A DNA stretch of 32,311 nt from Myxococcales bacterium (GTDB lineage Bacteria > Myxococcota_A > UBA9160 > SMWR01): the NCBI GenBank assembly GCA_013215615.1, contig JABSQX010000006.1, forward strand, positions 4,786 through 37,096, given 5' to 3'. The position numbers and the translations under genes are program-made. Below, piece by piece: positions 8,560 to 15,815 of this stretch. The notes beneath the pieces are model-generated. The model had not been told where the DNA came from and searched no databases. It saw only the letters and a list, made by a program, of their open reading frames with translations. Within the stretch, counting starts at the first letter, position 1. Each line of letters opens with the position of its first letter.

Positions 8560-9384
8560 ATGGAGTTCGACGTCTTCGACGTACACCACCACGTGGGCGA
8601 CGCGCGCGCCGTGATGGCGATCAGCGAGGAGAACCCGGAGCCCCTGGACACCAGCGCCTACCGCCAGCGGGAAGTCGAGGAGCGCCTCACGATCATGGAC
8701 GAAGGCGGCGTGCACCAGGCACTGGTAATCCCCGGACACGGCTACGCGCGTCCGGCCGGCATCGAGGACACCCGCGCCGAGAACGACCGCATCGCCGCCT
8801 ACCGCGACGCCCTGCCCGACCGCTTCCCCGTCGCCGCAGGCATCGTGGAGCCCCGGGATGGCGAGGCTTCGCTGGCGGAGATCGAGCGCTGCGCGACGGA
8901 ACTCGGACTGGCGGCCATGAGCTTCCACACCCGCTTCCAGGGCGTGTCCCTCGACAACCACTGGATCGACCGTTACGTGGGCGCGATCGGGGACGCCGGC
9001 ATGCTCCCCATCCTGCACGCGCTGGACGAGAGCGCCGACGAAGCGCTCTGGAAGGTGGGGCAGATCGCCTTCCACTACCCGGGCAAGACCCTGCTGATCC
9101 TCGACGGCTACTCGACCTTCGAGGGCACCAAGCACTGCGGGTACCTCGCCGAGCAGTACCCCCAACTCCACTTCGACATCAGCCTCTCCTACAACTTCGA
9201 CTTCATCGAGCACCACGTGCGCCGCTTCGGCGCCGAGCACTACCTCTTCGGAACCGACCTCTACTCCTGGCCGCTGGGACGGCGCATCACGCACCTGCTC
9301 TCCCAGGTCCTCGAGTCCTCGCTCCCCGAGTCCGACAAGCACGCGATCCTGGGCGGCAACGCGCGCCGTCTGCTCGGCCTGTAG
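8560..9384 (+). CDS. Amidohydrolase family 2 metal-dependent hydrolase
   Basis: A 274-residue short amidohydrolase-2 enzyme. The N terminus FDVHHHVGD supplies the HxH metal pair (H9/H11), SFHTRFQG and ILHALDES carry further histidines, and FGTDLYSW holds the late metal-binding aspartate. It is the most canonical of the three amidohydrolases in metal ligands. ATG 8560 is preceded by GAGGA at good spacing; the frame runs open upstream through the P450 but lacks homology there. It is 40 bases downstream of the P450 and probably co-transcribed, suggesting that it acts on a P450 product. Substrate unknown. Confidence 0.9.
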   Translation: MEFDVFDVHHHVGDARAVMAISEENPEPLDTSAYRQREVEERLTIMDEGGVHQALVIPGHGYARPAGIEDTRAENDRIAAYRDALPDRFPVAAGIVEPRDGEASLAEIERCATELGLAAMSFHTRFQGVSLDNHWIDRYVGAIGDAGMLPILHALDESADEALWKVGQIAFHYPGKTLLILDGYSTFEGTKHCGYLAEQYPQLHFDISLSYNFDFIEHHVRRFGAEHYLFGTDLYSWPLGRRITHLLSQVLESSLPESDKHAILGGNARRLLGL

Positions 9385-9412
9385 CGCGGGCTTCGCGCCC
9401 CCTGGCTCCCGC

Positions 9413-10285
9413 CTAGGAGTCGCCGGTCGACCACTGGTGGCCCCAGAAGCTGGGAGCCGACATCGCCTCGACCTGCCAGTTGGCGTCGTCCACCAGAATC
9501 CCCTGGCAACCGAACTCCACGTCGAAACCCGAGGGCGAGCGCAGGTAGAAGGAGACCATGCGATCATTGGTGTGACGTCCGAGCGTGGCGCGGGGTTCCT
9601 CGCCCGCAGCAGCCAAGCGGTCGCGGGCGGCCACCACCTCCTCGAGGCTCGAGACCTCGAACATCACGTGCCAGAGACCGGCGGGCGTCTCCGCGCCGAC
9701 CAGTGCGAGGCTGTGGTGCCGGGGATTGCAGTGCAGGAAGGAGATCTGCATGGGACCCGCGTGGAGGAAGTCGCTCATCCGGAAGCCGAGCAAGTCCTTG
9801 TAGAAGTCGCGGCACTCGTCGTGGCAGGGGGCCGGCAGCACCACGTGCCCCAGGCCCAGTTCCCCGGCCACGAAACGCTGCCCGGCCGCGGGGGAGGCAC
9901 AGGGGTCGCCTGCGTGCGCGGCGCCGTGGAAGAGTTCGAAGTGATTGCCCGCGGGATCGCTGGCCCGCAGCAGCGCCTGCACGCAGCGGGCCGCGCATTC
10001 TTCGGGGCTGCCGACTTCCACCGGTACGCCAGCCGCCTCCAACTCGCGGCCGGCCGCCTCGAGGGCAGCGGCGTCCGCGAGCTCCCAGCCTGCGGCGAGG
10101 AAGCGGTCCCGGGGGCCCGACTCCACGCTCACGCGCAGAGCGCGCTCGTCACTGCGCAGGACCAGTCGGCCCGCATCGCAGAGCGCTTCGTTGGGCATCA
10201 GGCCCAGCACGTCGCAAGCGAAGCTGCGCCAGGCCGCCAGCTCCACACTCGCGATGGTCACGTAGCCGAGTTGCAGGACATTCAT
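9413..10285 (-). CDS. Type I extradiol ring-cleavage dioxygenase (VOC superfamily)
   Basis: A 290-residue, two-domain vicinal-oxygen-chelate dioxygenase of the BphC/HsaC type, which opens catechol rings next to the hydroxyls using Fe(II) or Mn(II). The C-terminal domain holds the expected ligands H147 (GLGHVVL), H206 (LWHVMFE) and E257 (FDVEFG). Catalytic residues by comparison with BphC are H191 (NPRHHSLAL), H238 and Y247. The stretch GRHTNDRMVSFYLRSPSGFD fits the PROSITE extradiol signature. ATG 10285, with AGGGAAG about nine bases upstream, gives the usual family length; the longer open frame upstream is not homologous. An active enzyme is likely; the catecholic substrate (biphenyl-, steroid- or naphthalene-type) is unknown. 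Confidence 0.92.
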   Translation of the reverse strand: MNVLQLGYVTIASVELAAWRSFACDVLGLMPNEALCDAGRLVLRSDERALRVSVESGPRDRFLAAGWELADAAALEAAGRELEAAGVPVEVGSPEECAARCVQALLRASDPAGNHFELFHGAAHAGDPCASPAAGQRFVAGELGLGHVVLPAPCHDECRDFYKDLLGFRMSDFLHAGPMQISFLHCNPRHHSLALVGAETPAGLWHVMFEVSSLEEVVAARDRLAAAGEEPRATLGRHTNDRMVSFYLRSPSGFDVEFGCQGILVDDANWQVEAMSAPSFWGHQWSTGDS

Positions 10286-10351
10286 GGCGAGGGGCTTCCC
10301 TGGGGCTGGATGGCGGCCGCGGAAGATGGGCGGCCGATCACCGCGCGCAAA

Positions 10352-10380
10352 AGCGTATCCCGCTCCGCGCCGCCAGTCGA
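10352..10380 (-). promoter_or_regulatory. Candidate promoter TCGACT-N17-TACGCT for the extradiol dioxygenase
   Basis: On the minus strand TCGACT (10380-10375) and TACGCT (10357-10352) are separated by exactly 17 bases, the standard -35/-10 spacing. Transcription would start about 60 bases before the dioxygenase ATG. The same two hexamers with the same 17-base spacing occur in the opposite direction at 10425-10453. Confidence 0.5.
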
Positions 10381-10424
10381 TCTCGAAGACCGGGAGCGCC
10401 CTCTCTCTCCGACCCGGGAAATTC

Positions 10425-10453
10425 TCGACTTTCGAGCGACGGATGCCTACGCT
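10425..10453 (+). promoter_or_regulatory. Candidate promoter TCGACT-N17-TACGCT for the SDR gene
   Basis: TCGACT (10425-10430) and TACGCT (10448-10453) with a 17-base spacer match the divergent element at 10352-10380 hexamer for hexamer. The SDR start codon lies about 80 bases downstream. The 44 bases between the two -35 boxes contain facing CCGGG and CCCGG blocks that could hold a shared operator. Confidence 0.5.
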
Positions 10454-10535
10454 CGCCGCGCCTCGCGAGACGGCGCGAAAGGGTGGCCCTCCCCGAGCGA
10501 CTGGGCCCACCCGGCAGACATTCGAGGAGGATGCA

Positions 10536-11282
10536 ATGGCGGCAGGAGGCGTGGCCTACGACTTCGGCGACTGCGGGGTGCTGGTGACCGGGGGCTCCAA
10601 CGGGATCGGCCTGGCCACGGCGCGGGCCTTCGCGGAGGCCGGCGCGCGGGTCAGCATCACCGGCCGCCGCAAGCGCGCCGACGACTACGAGCACGATCTC
10701 AGCGCCTTCTCCTACCAACAGGTGGAGATGACCGACGCGGACCAGGTGGACGCCCTGGCCGCCTCCTTCGACAGCCTCGACGTGTTGGTCAACAACGCGG
10801 GCACCAGCCTGATGGCGGAGGACGAGTGGCGGCCGGAGATCTTCGAGCGCGCGGTTCGCCTGGCCCTCTTCGCCTCCTTCCGGCTGGCGGTGGCCCTCAA
10901 GGAGCGGCTCTCGCGGAGTTCCATCGAGGGCGGCGGCAGCGTGCTCAACATGTCGAGCATGTCGGCCTTCCGGGCGGTGACGGTGGTGCCGGGTTACGGC
11001 GCCGCCAAGGCGGGCGTCACCCAGATGACCAAGAACATGGGCGCGGCCTGGGCGCTCGAAAACGTGCGCGTGAACGCGGTCGCGCCGGGCCTCATCCTCA
11101 CCAACATGACCGAGGGCATGCTGGGCACGGATTTCGAGAAGCCCGAGGTGGAGCGCGCACCCATGATGCGCTGGGGGACGCCCGAGGAAATCGCCCCCGT
11201 CTACCTCTTCCTGGCCAGCGCCAAGGCCCGCTTCATCACGGGCCAGACCCTCTGCGTGGACGGCGGCGCCTCCATCGCATGA
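10536..11282 (+). CDS. Short-chain dehydrogenase/reductase (SDR)
   Basis: A 248-residue classical SDR that oxidises or reduces hydroxyl/keto groups with NAD(P)(H). The cofactor loop TGGSNGIG (18-25), NNAG (86-89), the catalytic serine near 140-141 and YGAAK (Y154, K158) are all present. ATG 10536 sits five bases after an ideal GAGGAGG (10524-10530), which fixes the start although the frame is open upstream. It has its own promoter candidate and diverges from the extradiol dioxygenase. It converges with a second SDR only nine bases away. Substrate unknown; ring or side-chain alcohols fit the neighbourhood. Confidence 0.94.
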   Translation: MAAGGVAYDFGDCGVLVTGGSNGIGLATARAFAEAGARVSITGRRKRADDYEHDLSAFSYQQVEMTDADQVDALAASFDSLDVLVNNAGTSLMAEDEWRPEIFERAVRLALFASFRLAVALKERLSRSSIEGGGSVLNMSSMSAFRAVTVVPGYGAAKAGVTQMTKNMGAAWALENVRVNAVAPGLILTNMTEGMLGTDFEKPEVERAPMMRWGTPEEIAPVYLFLASAKARFITGQTLCVDGGASIA

Positions 11283-11291
11283 GCCCGCCCT

Positions 11292-12122
11292 TCACCACAG
11301 CGAGCCGCCCGAAACCACCAGATCCTGCATGGTCATCCCCACCGCTTCGTCGCGGCACAGGTAGCAGGCCAGCGCCCCGATCTCCTCGGGCTGGATCAGG
11401 CGCTGCTGCGGGTTGGCGGCCCGGGCCTCCTCGATATAGGCCTCGCCCGAGCGATTCTCCTGGACCTCCGCGATGTGGTGCATCCAGTGACTGCCGAAGC
11501 GCGTCTCCACCCAGCCGGGGCTGATCGCGTTGCAGGTGACACCGTGGGGTGCGCCCTCCAGCGCCACGCAGCGCGTGAGCCCCACCACGCCGGCCTTGGA
11601 CGCGCAGTAGGCCGCGGAGGTGGGAGCCCCCACGCTGGCCGCAGTGGAAGCGATGTTGATCACCCGGCCCCAGCTGCGCTCGATCATCGAGGGAAGACAG
11701 CGCCGGATGGTCCGGTAGCTGCCGTGGAGGTTGACGTCGACGACGCGCTCCCAGAGGGCGTCCGGGTGCCCGCAGAGTGTCTGCTCTGCGGTGATCCCTG
11801 CGGCGTTGGCGAGGATGTCCACCTCGCCCAGCGCTTCGCGCAGCTCGGCGTGGAAAGTCTCCACGGAGGCGTCGGAGGTCACGTCGAGTCCGCGCGCGAA
11901 GGCACGCACACCCCGGGCCTCGAGTTCGGCGCGCGTCTCCTCGAGTTCCTCACCGCCCGGCAGGTACGCGACCTCGCCCGCAACGCCTGCAGCCGCGTCC
12001 GAGAGCAGGGAGCCAATCGCGACATCGGCACCCGCTTCCGCGAAGGCCATGGCCATGGCGCGCCCCATGCCGGATGCGCCGCCGGTCACCCAGGCCACAC
12101 GGCCGCTCAGGAATCCCTCCAT
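11292..12122 (-). CDS. Short-chain dehydrogenase/reductase (SDR)
   Basis: A 276-residue classical SDR with TGGASGMG (13-20), NAAG (106-109), catalytic S159 and YCASK (Y172, K176). An insertion of about 15 residues around 50-65 (LPGGEELEETRAELEARG) makes it longer than the SDR it faces. The start is preceded by GGAGG. It lies 28 bases downstream of the BCCT transporter gene on the same strand, so the two are probably one transcript. That suggests it may oxidise a hydroxyl on the imported compound or a derivative; this is inference. Confidence 0.94.
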   Translation of the reverse strand: MEGFLSGRVAWVTGGASGMGRAMAMAFAEAGADVAIGSLLSDAAAGVAGEVAYLPGGEELEETRAELEARGVRAFARGLDVTSDASVETFHAELREALGEVDILANAAGITAEQTLCGHPDALWERVVDVNLHGSYRTIRRCLPSMIERSWGRVINIASTAASVGAPTSAAYCASKAGVVGLTRCVALEGAPHGVTCNAISPGWVETRFGSHWMHHIAEVQENRSGEAYIEEARAANPQQRLIQPEEIGALACYLCRDEAVGMTMQDLVVSGGSLW

Positions 12123-12150
12123 CTTTCGACCCTCCTACACGGACCGCGGA

Positions 12151-13653
12151 TCACTGCCCCGCCGCATCCTGCCGAAGCGCGCGAAGGAGCGAAAGGGCCA
12201 ACAGCACCCCTACGACGAGCAGTGGCAACGACGCGATCAGCGAAGCGGTCTGGAGGCTGCGCAGACCCCCGATGCCCATCAACGCGATGGGCAATAACGC
12301 CAGCGCCACGGCCCAGAAGCCCCGGTGAAGACGCGCCGGGTCACCGCGAGGGCCCAGTTCCCGCGTCGCCACGGATGCCAGCGTGTAGGCCGCGGAGTCG
12401 AAGGTGGTCGCGAGGTACAGGAGCGCCACCAGGCAGAACACGCCCAGCACCAGCGTGGGTTGGGGGAGAGAACTCACCACCGCGATGATGGCCGCGGGCG
12501 CACCCTCCACGTCGAGGATCGCGAGCACCGGTAGCTGGCCGCTCAGTTCCAGGGACAGCGCGTAGTTGCCGAGCACCATGAAGAACAGCCAGGAGCCCGC
12601 CGTACCGAGCAACAGCATCCCCCACACCACCTGCCGGATGCTGCGACCGCGGGAGATCCGCGCCACGAACAGACCCACGAAGGGCGCGTAGGCGATCCAC
12701 CAGGCCCAGTAGAAGACCGTCCAATCCTCCACGAAGCCCGTGCGCAGCACCGGATCGGTCCAGAAGTTCATGCGCACGAAGTTCTGCAGCACGTGCCCCA
12801 CCGCGGAGGTGCCCATCTGGAGGATGAAGAGGGTGTCCCCGGCCACCAGCACGAAGGCCAACAGCGCGAAGGCGAGCCCCAGGTTCAGGTTGCTGAGGAC
12901 GCGGATGCCGCGCTGCAGCCCCAGGATCACGCTGGTCGCAAAGATCAGCGAGCAAGCCGACACCACGAATACATCGAGCCGGTAGGAGCGCTCGAAGCCG
13001 CCCAACTCCGAGAGACCCTCCGCGATCATGGGCGTGCTAAGTCCCAGCGAGGTGCTGGCCCCGCCCAGGATTCCCACCATGAAGAGCAGATCGATGACGC
13101 GACCGACCGGGCCATCCGCTGCGCGGCCCAGCAGGGGACGGCAGGCGCTACTGAGCCGGTACGAGGCCTCGCCGCGCCGATGACAGGCATGGGCGACTGC
13201 AACGCAGGGCAGCACGTAGAACGCCCAGGCCGTGAACCCCCAGTGGAAGAGCGGATAGCTGACCGCCCAGTGAATGGCTTCCGGCGATCCCACCTCCGCC
13301 CCGTAGGGGGGCGCCTGGTAGTAGTACGCCCACTCGATCACCCCCCAGTACATCAGTCCACTGGCGATCCCCGCGCAGAAGAGCATCGCGAACCAGGAAA
13401 GGTTGCTGAACTCGATGTCCTGTGGACCCGCGCCCAGGCACTGCTCGCCGTAGGGCCCCCATGCGAGATACAGCGCGAAGCCCAGGCAGGCGACACCTGC
13501 CCAGAGATACAACGACATGAAACGGCTGGCGAGCCACGCGTAAGCGATCTCGATGACGTGGCCGCTCTGCTCGGGGGCCACCGCCAAGGGGAGCGCCACC
13601 AAGCCCAGGAAGCCCGCAGAAAGCAGGAAGATCGGCCAGTCGACCTGCTTCAA
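12151..13653 (-). CDS. BCCT-family (betaine/carnitine/choline) transporter
   Basis: A 500-residue inner-membrane permease of the betaine-carnitine-choline family with about twelve hydrophobic helices. Signature segments are CAGIASGLMYWGVIEW (93-108) and WTVFYWAWWIAYAP (311-324). W311, W318, W319 and Y322 align with the CaiT substrate-binding tryptophan box (W316, W323, W324, Y327). CaiT Arg262, which replaces sodium there, aligns with N257 here, and CaiT Met331 aligns with V326. The protein therefore looks like an ion-coupled uptake carrier for a quaternary-ammonium compound rather than a CaiT-type exchanger. It begins with TTG behind GGGAGG. The SDR gene follows in the same transcript. Confidence 0.93.
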   Translation of the reverse strand: MKQVDWPIFLLSAGFLGLVALPLAVAPEQSGHVIEIAYAWLASRFMSLYLWAGVACLGFALYLAWGPYGEQCLGAGPQDIEFSNLSWFAMLFCAGIASGLMYWGVIEWAYYYQAPPYGAEVGSPEAIHWAVSYPLFHWGFTAWAFYVLPCVAVAHACHRRGEASYRLSSACRPLLGRAADGPVGRVIDLLFMVGILGGASTSLGLSTPMIAEGLSELGGFERSYRLDVFVVSACSLIFATSVILGLQRGIRVLSNLNLGLAFALLAFVLVAGDTLFILQMGTSAVGHVLQNFVRMNFWTDPVLRTGFVEDWTVFYWAWWIAYAPFVGLFVARISRGRSIRQVVWGMLLLGTAGSWLFFMVLGNYALSLELSGQLPVLAILDVEGAPAAIIAVVSSLPQPTLVLGVFCLVALLYLATTFDSAAYTLASVATRELGPRGDPARLHRGFWAVALALLPIALMGIGGLRSLQTASLIASLPLLVVGVLLALSLLRALRQDAAGQ

Positions 13654-13774
13654 TGTTCCCTCCCGGCAACCCGCGCGCGAAAGACTCGCCGCCCGAACGG
13701 ATCCCGGCAGAGACTAGCCGAGGACTCCCCGGCCGGTTCTCCCGCGCTGCGAGCCCGTGGCATAGACTGTTTTC
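13654..13774. promoter_or_regulatory. Divergent promoter region; -10 TAGACT six bases before the esterase ATG
   Basis: On the plus strand TAGACT (13763-13768) ends six bases before ATG 13775, and there is no Shine-Dalgarno, so the esterase mRNA is probably leaderless. On the minus strand TAGTCT (13716-13711) lies about 60 bases before the BCCT start, which does have a Shine-Dalgarno. Neither has a strong -35. Confidence 0.35.
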
Positions 13775-14731
13775 ATGCCTCTTCGACGGCCCCTCCGGAT
13801 CGCCGCGCTCCTCGCCGTCTTCCTGGTGGGAGTCACGGGTTGCATGAGCGTAGGCGCGCGCCTCGTCATGCCCTTCTACTTCAAGGAGGCCCCGCTGCCC
13901 GACTCGCAGGTGCGCCGCGACATCCCCTACCGGTTCGATGCCGCGGCGGACGACGGGAAACACCGGCTGGATCTGTTCCTGCCGTCCCCGGAAACTCCGC
14001 GGCCCTGGCCCGTACTTGTCTTCGTCCACGGCGGCGGCTGGCGACGCGGGGACCGGGCGCTGCGCATGGGGGGCGCGGAGGTCTATGCGAACATCGGACG
14101 TTTCCTTGCGGGCCATGGCGTGGGCAGCGCGGTGATCAGCTACCGCCTGCAGCCCGCGGTGGGTTGGCACGCGCAGGTGGATGACGTGGCGCAGGCCGTC
14201 GCATGGCTCGCGACCCACCTGGCGGCCCTGGGCGGCGACCCGAAGCGGATCTTTCTCTCCGGCCACTCTGCGGGCGCGCAACTCGTGGCGCGCGTGGCAC
14301 TCGATCCGGAACCCCTGGCAGCCCTCGGCCTTTCCCCGGGCAGCATCTGCGGCCTGATTCCCGTGAGTGGAGCGGGATTCGACCTCGAGGACGCGCGCAC
14401 CTACGAGTTGGGGGCCTCTACCGCCTACTACGAACGTCGCTTCCGGAACGCTGAATCGGATCCCGACTGGGCGCGCGAGGCCTCTCCGGTGGCGCACATG
14501 GGCGAGTTTCTACCCGCGACCTTGATCCTCTACGCGGACGGGGACTGGCCGTCCCTGCGCCGCCAGTCCCAACTGCTCGGACAGGCCCTGGAAGCGCGGG
14601 GAAGCCGCGTAGAGACCCGGGTGGTGGAAGGCGAGGACCACTACACGATCGTCCTCACCCTGAGCCGGGACGACCGCCCCGCCGGCGAAGCGATACTCGA
14701 CTTCGTCACCCACACGGTCTGCGAGCGCTGA
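13775..14731 (+). CDS. Alpha/beta-hydrolase lipoprotein (esterase, BD-FAE-like)
   Basis: A 318-residue esterase-type alpha/beta hydrolase tethered to a membrane. The N terminus has a basic stretch, a hydrophobic core and a lipobox ending V-T-G-C23, so signal peptidase II should leave a lipidated cysteine. Catalytic parts are the oxyanion motif HGGGW (85-89), nucleophile S165 in GHSAGA, the acid in YADGD (D255 or D257) and H289 in EDHYT. It would cleave carboxylic esters outside the inner membrane; the substrate is unknown. There is no Shine-Dalgarno at the start. It converges with the PEP-CTERM gene. Confidence 0.9.
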   Translation: MPLRRPLRIAALLAVFLVGVTGCMSVGARLVMPFYFKEAPLPDSQVRRDIPYRFDAAADDGKHRLDLFLPSPETPRPWPVLVFVHGGGWRRGDRALRMGGAEVYANIGRFLAGHGVGSAVISYRLQPAVGWHAQVDDVAQAVAWLATHLAALGGDPKRIFLSGHSAGAQLVARVALDPEPLAALGLSPGSICGLIPVSGAGFDLEDARTYELGASTAYYERRFRNAESDPDWAREASPVAHMGEFLPATLILYADGDWPSLRRQSQLLGQALEARGSRVETRVVEGEDHYTIVLTLSRDDRPAGEAILDFVTHTVCER

Positions 14732-14778
14732 CGCGGAGACATTCCGGCCCGGAGCCCGGGATCGCATCGAAGTTCGAA

Positions 14779-14795
14779 GAGCGCTCGCAGCGCTC
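14779..14795. terminator. GC-rich hairpin between convergent genes
   Basis: GAGCGC and GCGCTC form a perfect 6-bp stem around TCGCA in the 98-base gap between the convergent esterase and PEP-CTERM genes. The position suits a bidirectional terminator, but there is no U-run on either side, so an intrinsic terminator is doubtful. Confidence 0.3.
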
Positions 14796-14829
14796 CCCTC
14801 AGACGCCCATCACCCGCGCGGGCGAGTCG

Positions 14830-15510
14830 TCAGCGATTCACTCGACGCCGTGCTCCCGCCAGACCCGCCAGGCCCAGCAGCAGCAGCGAACCGGTTGCGG
14901 GCTCCGGGATCGGCACCGGCGCACCGAGCACCATGATCAGGCTCGCGGAAATGTTGAGGGGCTCAGGCTCGCCGAATGCGGCCCCGGCGAGGCTTCCCAG
15001 GTTCTGACCCGTCACGACCACCTGGCCCAGAGAGTTCACCGAGAAGGAGATGTCCGAACCCCCGTACATGATCGGGATCGAGGGGCTACCGCCCACCGAG
15101 TACATGCCACTGACGTCTGCGGTCGAGCCGATGAAGGTGAACAGGCCCGAGATCAGCGACTCGGAGGTTCCCGAAAAGGGATCCGAGGACGAGAGCGTGG
15201 CAGAGACGATGGTGGCGCTGCTCTGCCCCGCGTACGTGCAGCCGCCGCAGAAGGTGAGTGCCGTATTCGGCGCCACCGAAACCGAGAAGCTCTCCACGCT
15301 CTCCGCGGCCACGTCCATCACCACCGAACCCGTGAGGCCCGTGGTAAAACTACCGCCGTCCAGCAGGTTCTCGGTGCCGTTGTTCACGAAGACCGTTGCC
15401 TGGCTGGCCGCCAGGAGCGCGTACGACATCGGTGTCGAAAGAGCCGGCTGCGCCAAGAAGATCACCACAGCCAGGCCCGACAGCCCAGCAGAACGCCACA
15501 TCGTCCGCAT
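14830..15510 (-). CDS. PEP-CTERM sorting domain protein (exosortase substrate)
   Basis: A 226-residue exported protein. Residues 1-25 form a signal peptide (MRTMWRSAGLSG... ending in PALS). The middle is rich in Ser, Gly and Thr, without a recognised enzyme domain and with a close cysteine pair (FCGGC). The C terminus is a textbook PEP-CTERM tail: P-E-P at 202-204, a hydrophobic helix (LLLLGLAGLAG) and a basic end (ARRRVNR). An exosortase should remove the tail and deliver the protein to the surface or extracellular matrix; no exosortase is in the window. ATG 15510 with GGGAGGG is preferred over an upstream ATG, which lies inside the sigma-54 promoter region. Biological role unknown. Confidence 0.9.
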   Translation of the reverse strand: MRTMWRSAGLSGLAVVIFLAQPALSTPMSYALLAASQATVFVNNGTENLLDGGSFTTGLTGSVVMDVAAESVESFSVSVAPNTALTFCGGCTYAGQSSATIVSATLSSSDPFSGTSESLISGLFTFIGSTADVSGMYSVGGSPSIPIMYGGSDISFSVNSLGQVVVTGQNLGSLAGAAFGEPEPLNISASLIMVLGAPVPIPEPATGSLLLLGLAGLAGARRRVNR

Positions 15511-15537
15511 TATCCCTCCCGCTGCTGCAGAATGGGT

Positions 15538-15553
15538 AGCAAGGATCGTGCCT
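15538..15553 (-). promoter_or_regulatory. Sigma-54 promoter (-24/-12) of the PEP-CTERM gene
   Basis: On the minus strand the sequence AGGCACGATCCTTGCT matches the sigma-54 consensus TGGCACG-N4-TTGCW at every defined position but the first, with the invariant GG and GC separated by 10 bases. Transcription would start near 15528, leaving a leader of under 20 bases that contains the GGGAGGG Shine-Dalgarno (15519-15513). Sigma-54 control through the PrsK/PrsR two-component system has been proposed for PEP-CTERM genes in other bacteria. Confidence 0.85.
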
Positions 15554-15577
15554 ACGCGGTTTAGGCCATTCCGCATA

Positions 15578-15610
15578 CGTAGAAATACCTAGTATCTAAA
15601 GGTTTCTACG
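15578..15610. promoter_or_regulatory. Inverted repeat, candidate activator site for the sigma-54 promoter
   Basis: CGTAGAAA (15578-15585) and TTTCTACG (15603-15610) are a perfect 8-bp inverted repeat with 17 bases between, in an AT-rich patch unlike the surrounding DNA. Facing ACCT and AGGT blocks sit just inside. The centre lies about 65 bases upstream of the predicted sigma-54 start, where an enhancer-binding activator would dock. The function is inferred. Confidence 0.5.
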
Positions 15611-15815
15611 AGGATGAGGTGCATATCCTACACCCTTTCGAAAGCACGCTTATTCCCACATGTCGAAAATCTTTTCCCTCGTCGGAACAGCTTTCCCACC
15701 TCGCCCCGGGGGACCATGACCCCGTTCGGCTGGCTCCCAGCGTGCCCCGGGTGTTTCCCACCGAGGGGCCACGAGGCTTTCGGCGGCCCGAGCCCGGCTC
15801 GGATAGGCTGCCGGG

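Larger units (their letters stand above)
15511..15815. other. Intergenic region between the PEP-CTERM gene and phoD
   Basis: This 305-base divergent gap holds the sigma-54 promoter and the inverted repeat. On the phoD side, a 15-bp palindrome CCGAGC-CCG-GCTCGG (15788-15802) is followed at once by a -10-like TAGGCT (15804-15809), which ends six bases before the phoD GTG. I see no small gene here. Confidence 0.6.

Noticed and set aside
12151-13653. Naming the BCCT gene caiT
   Set aside because: The sodium-replacing arginine of CaiT is absent, so only the family is assigned.
12793-14184. 463-codon plus-strand frame across the BCCT gene and esterase start
   Set aside because: Antisense to a clear membrane transporter; the translation is hydrophilic and low-complexity.
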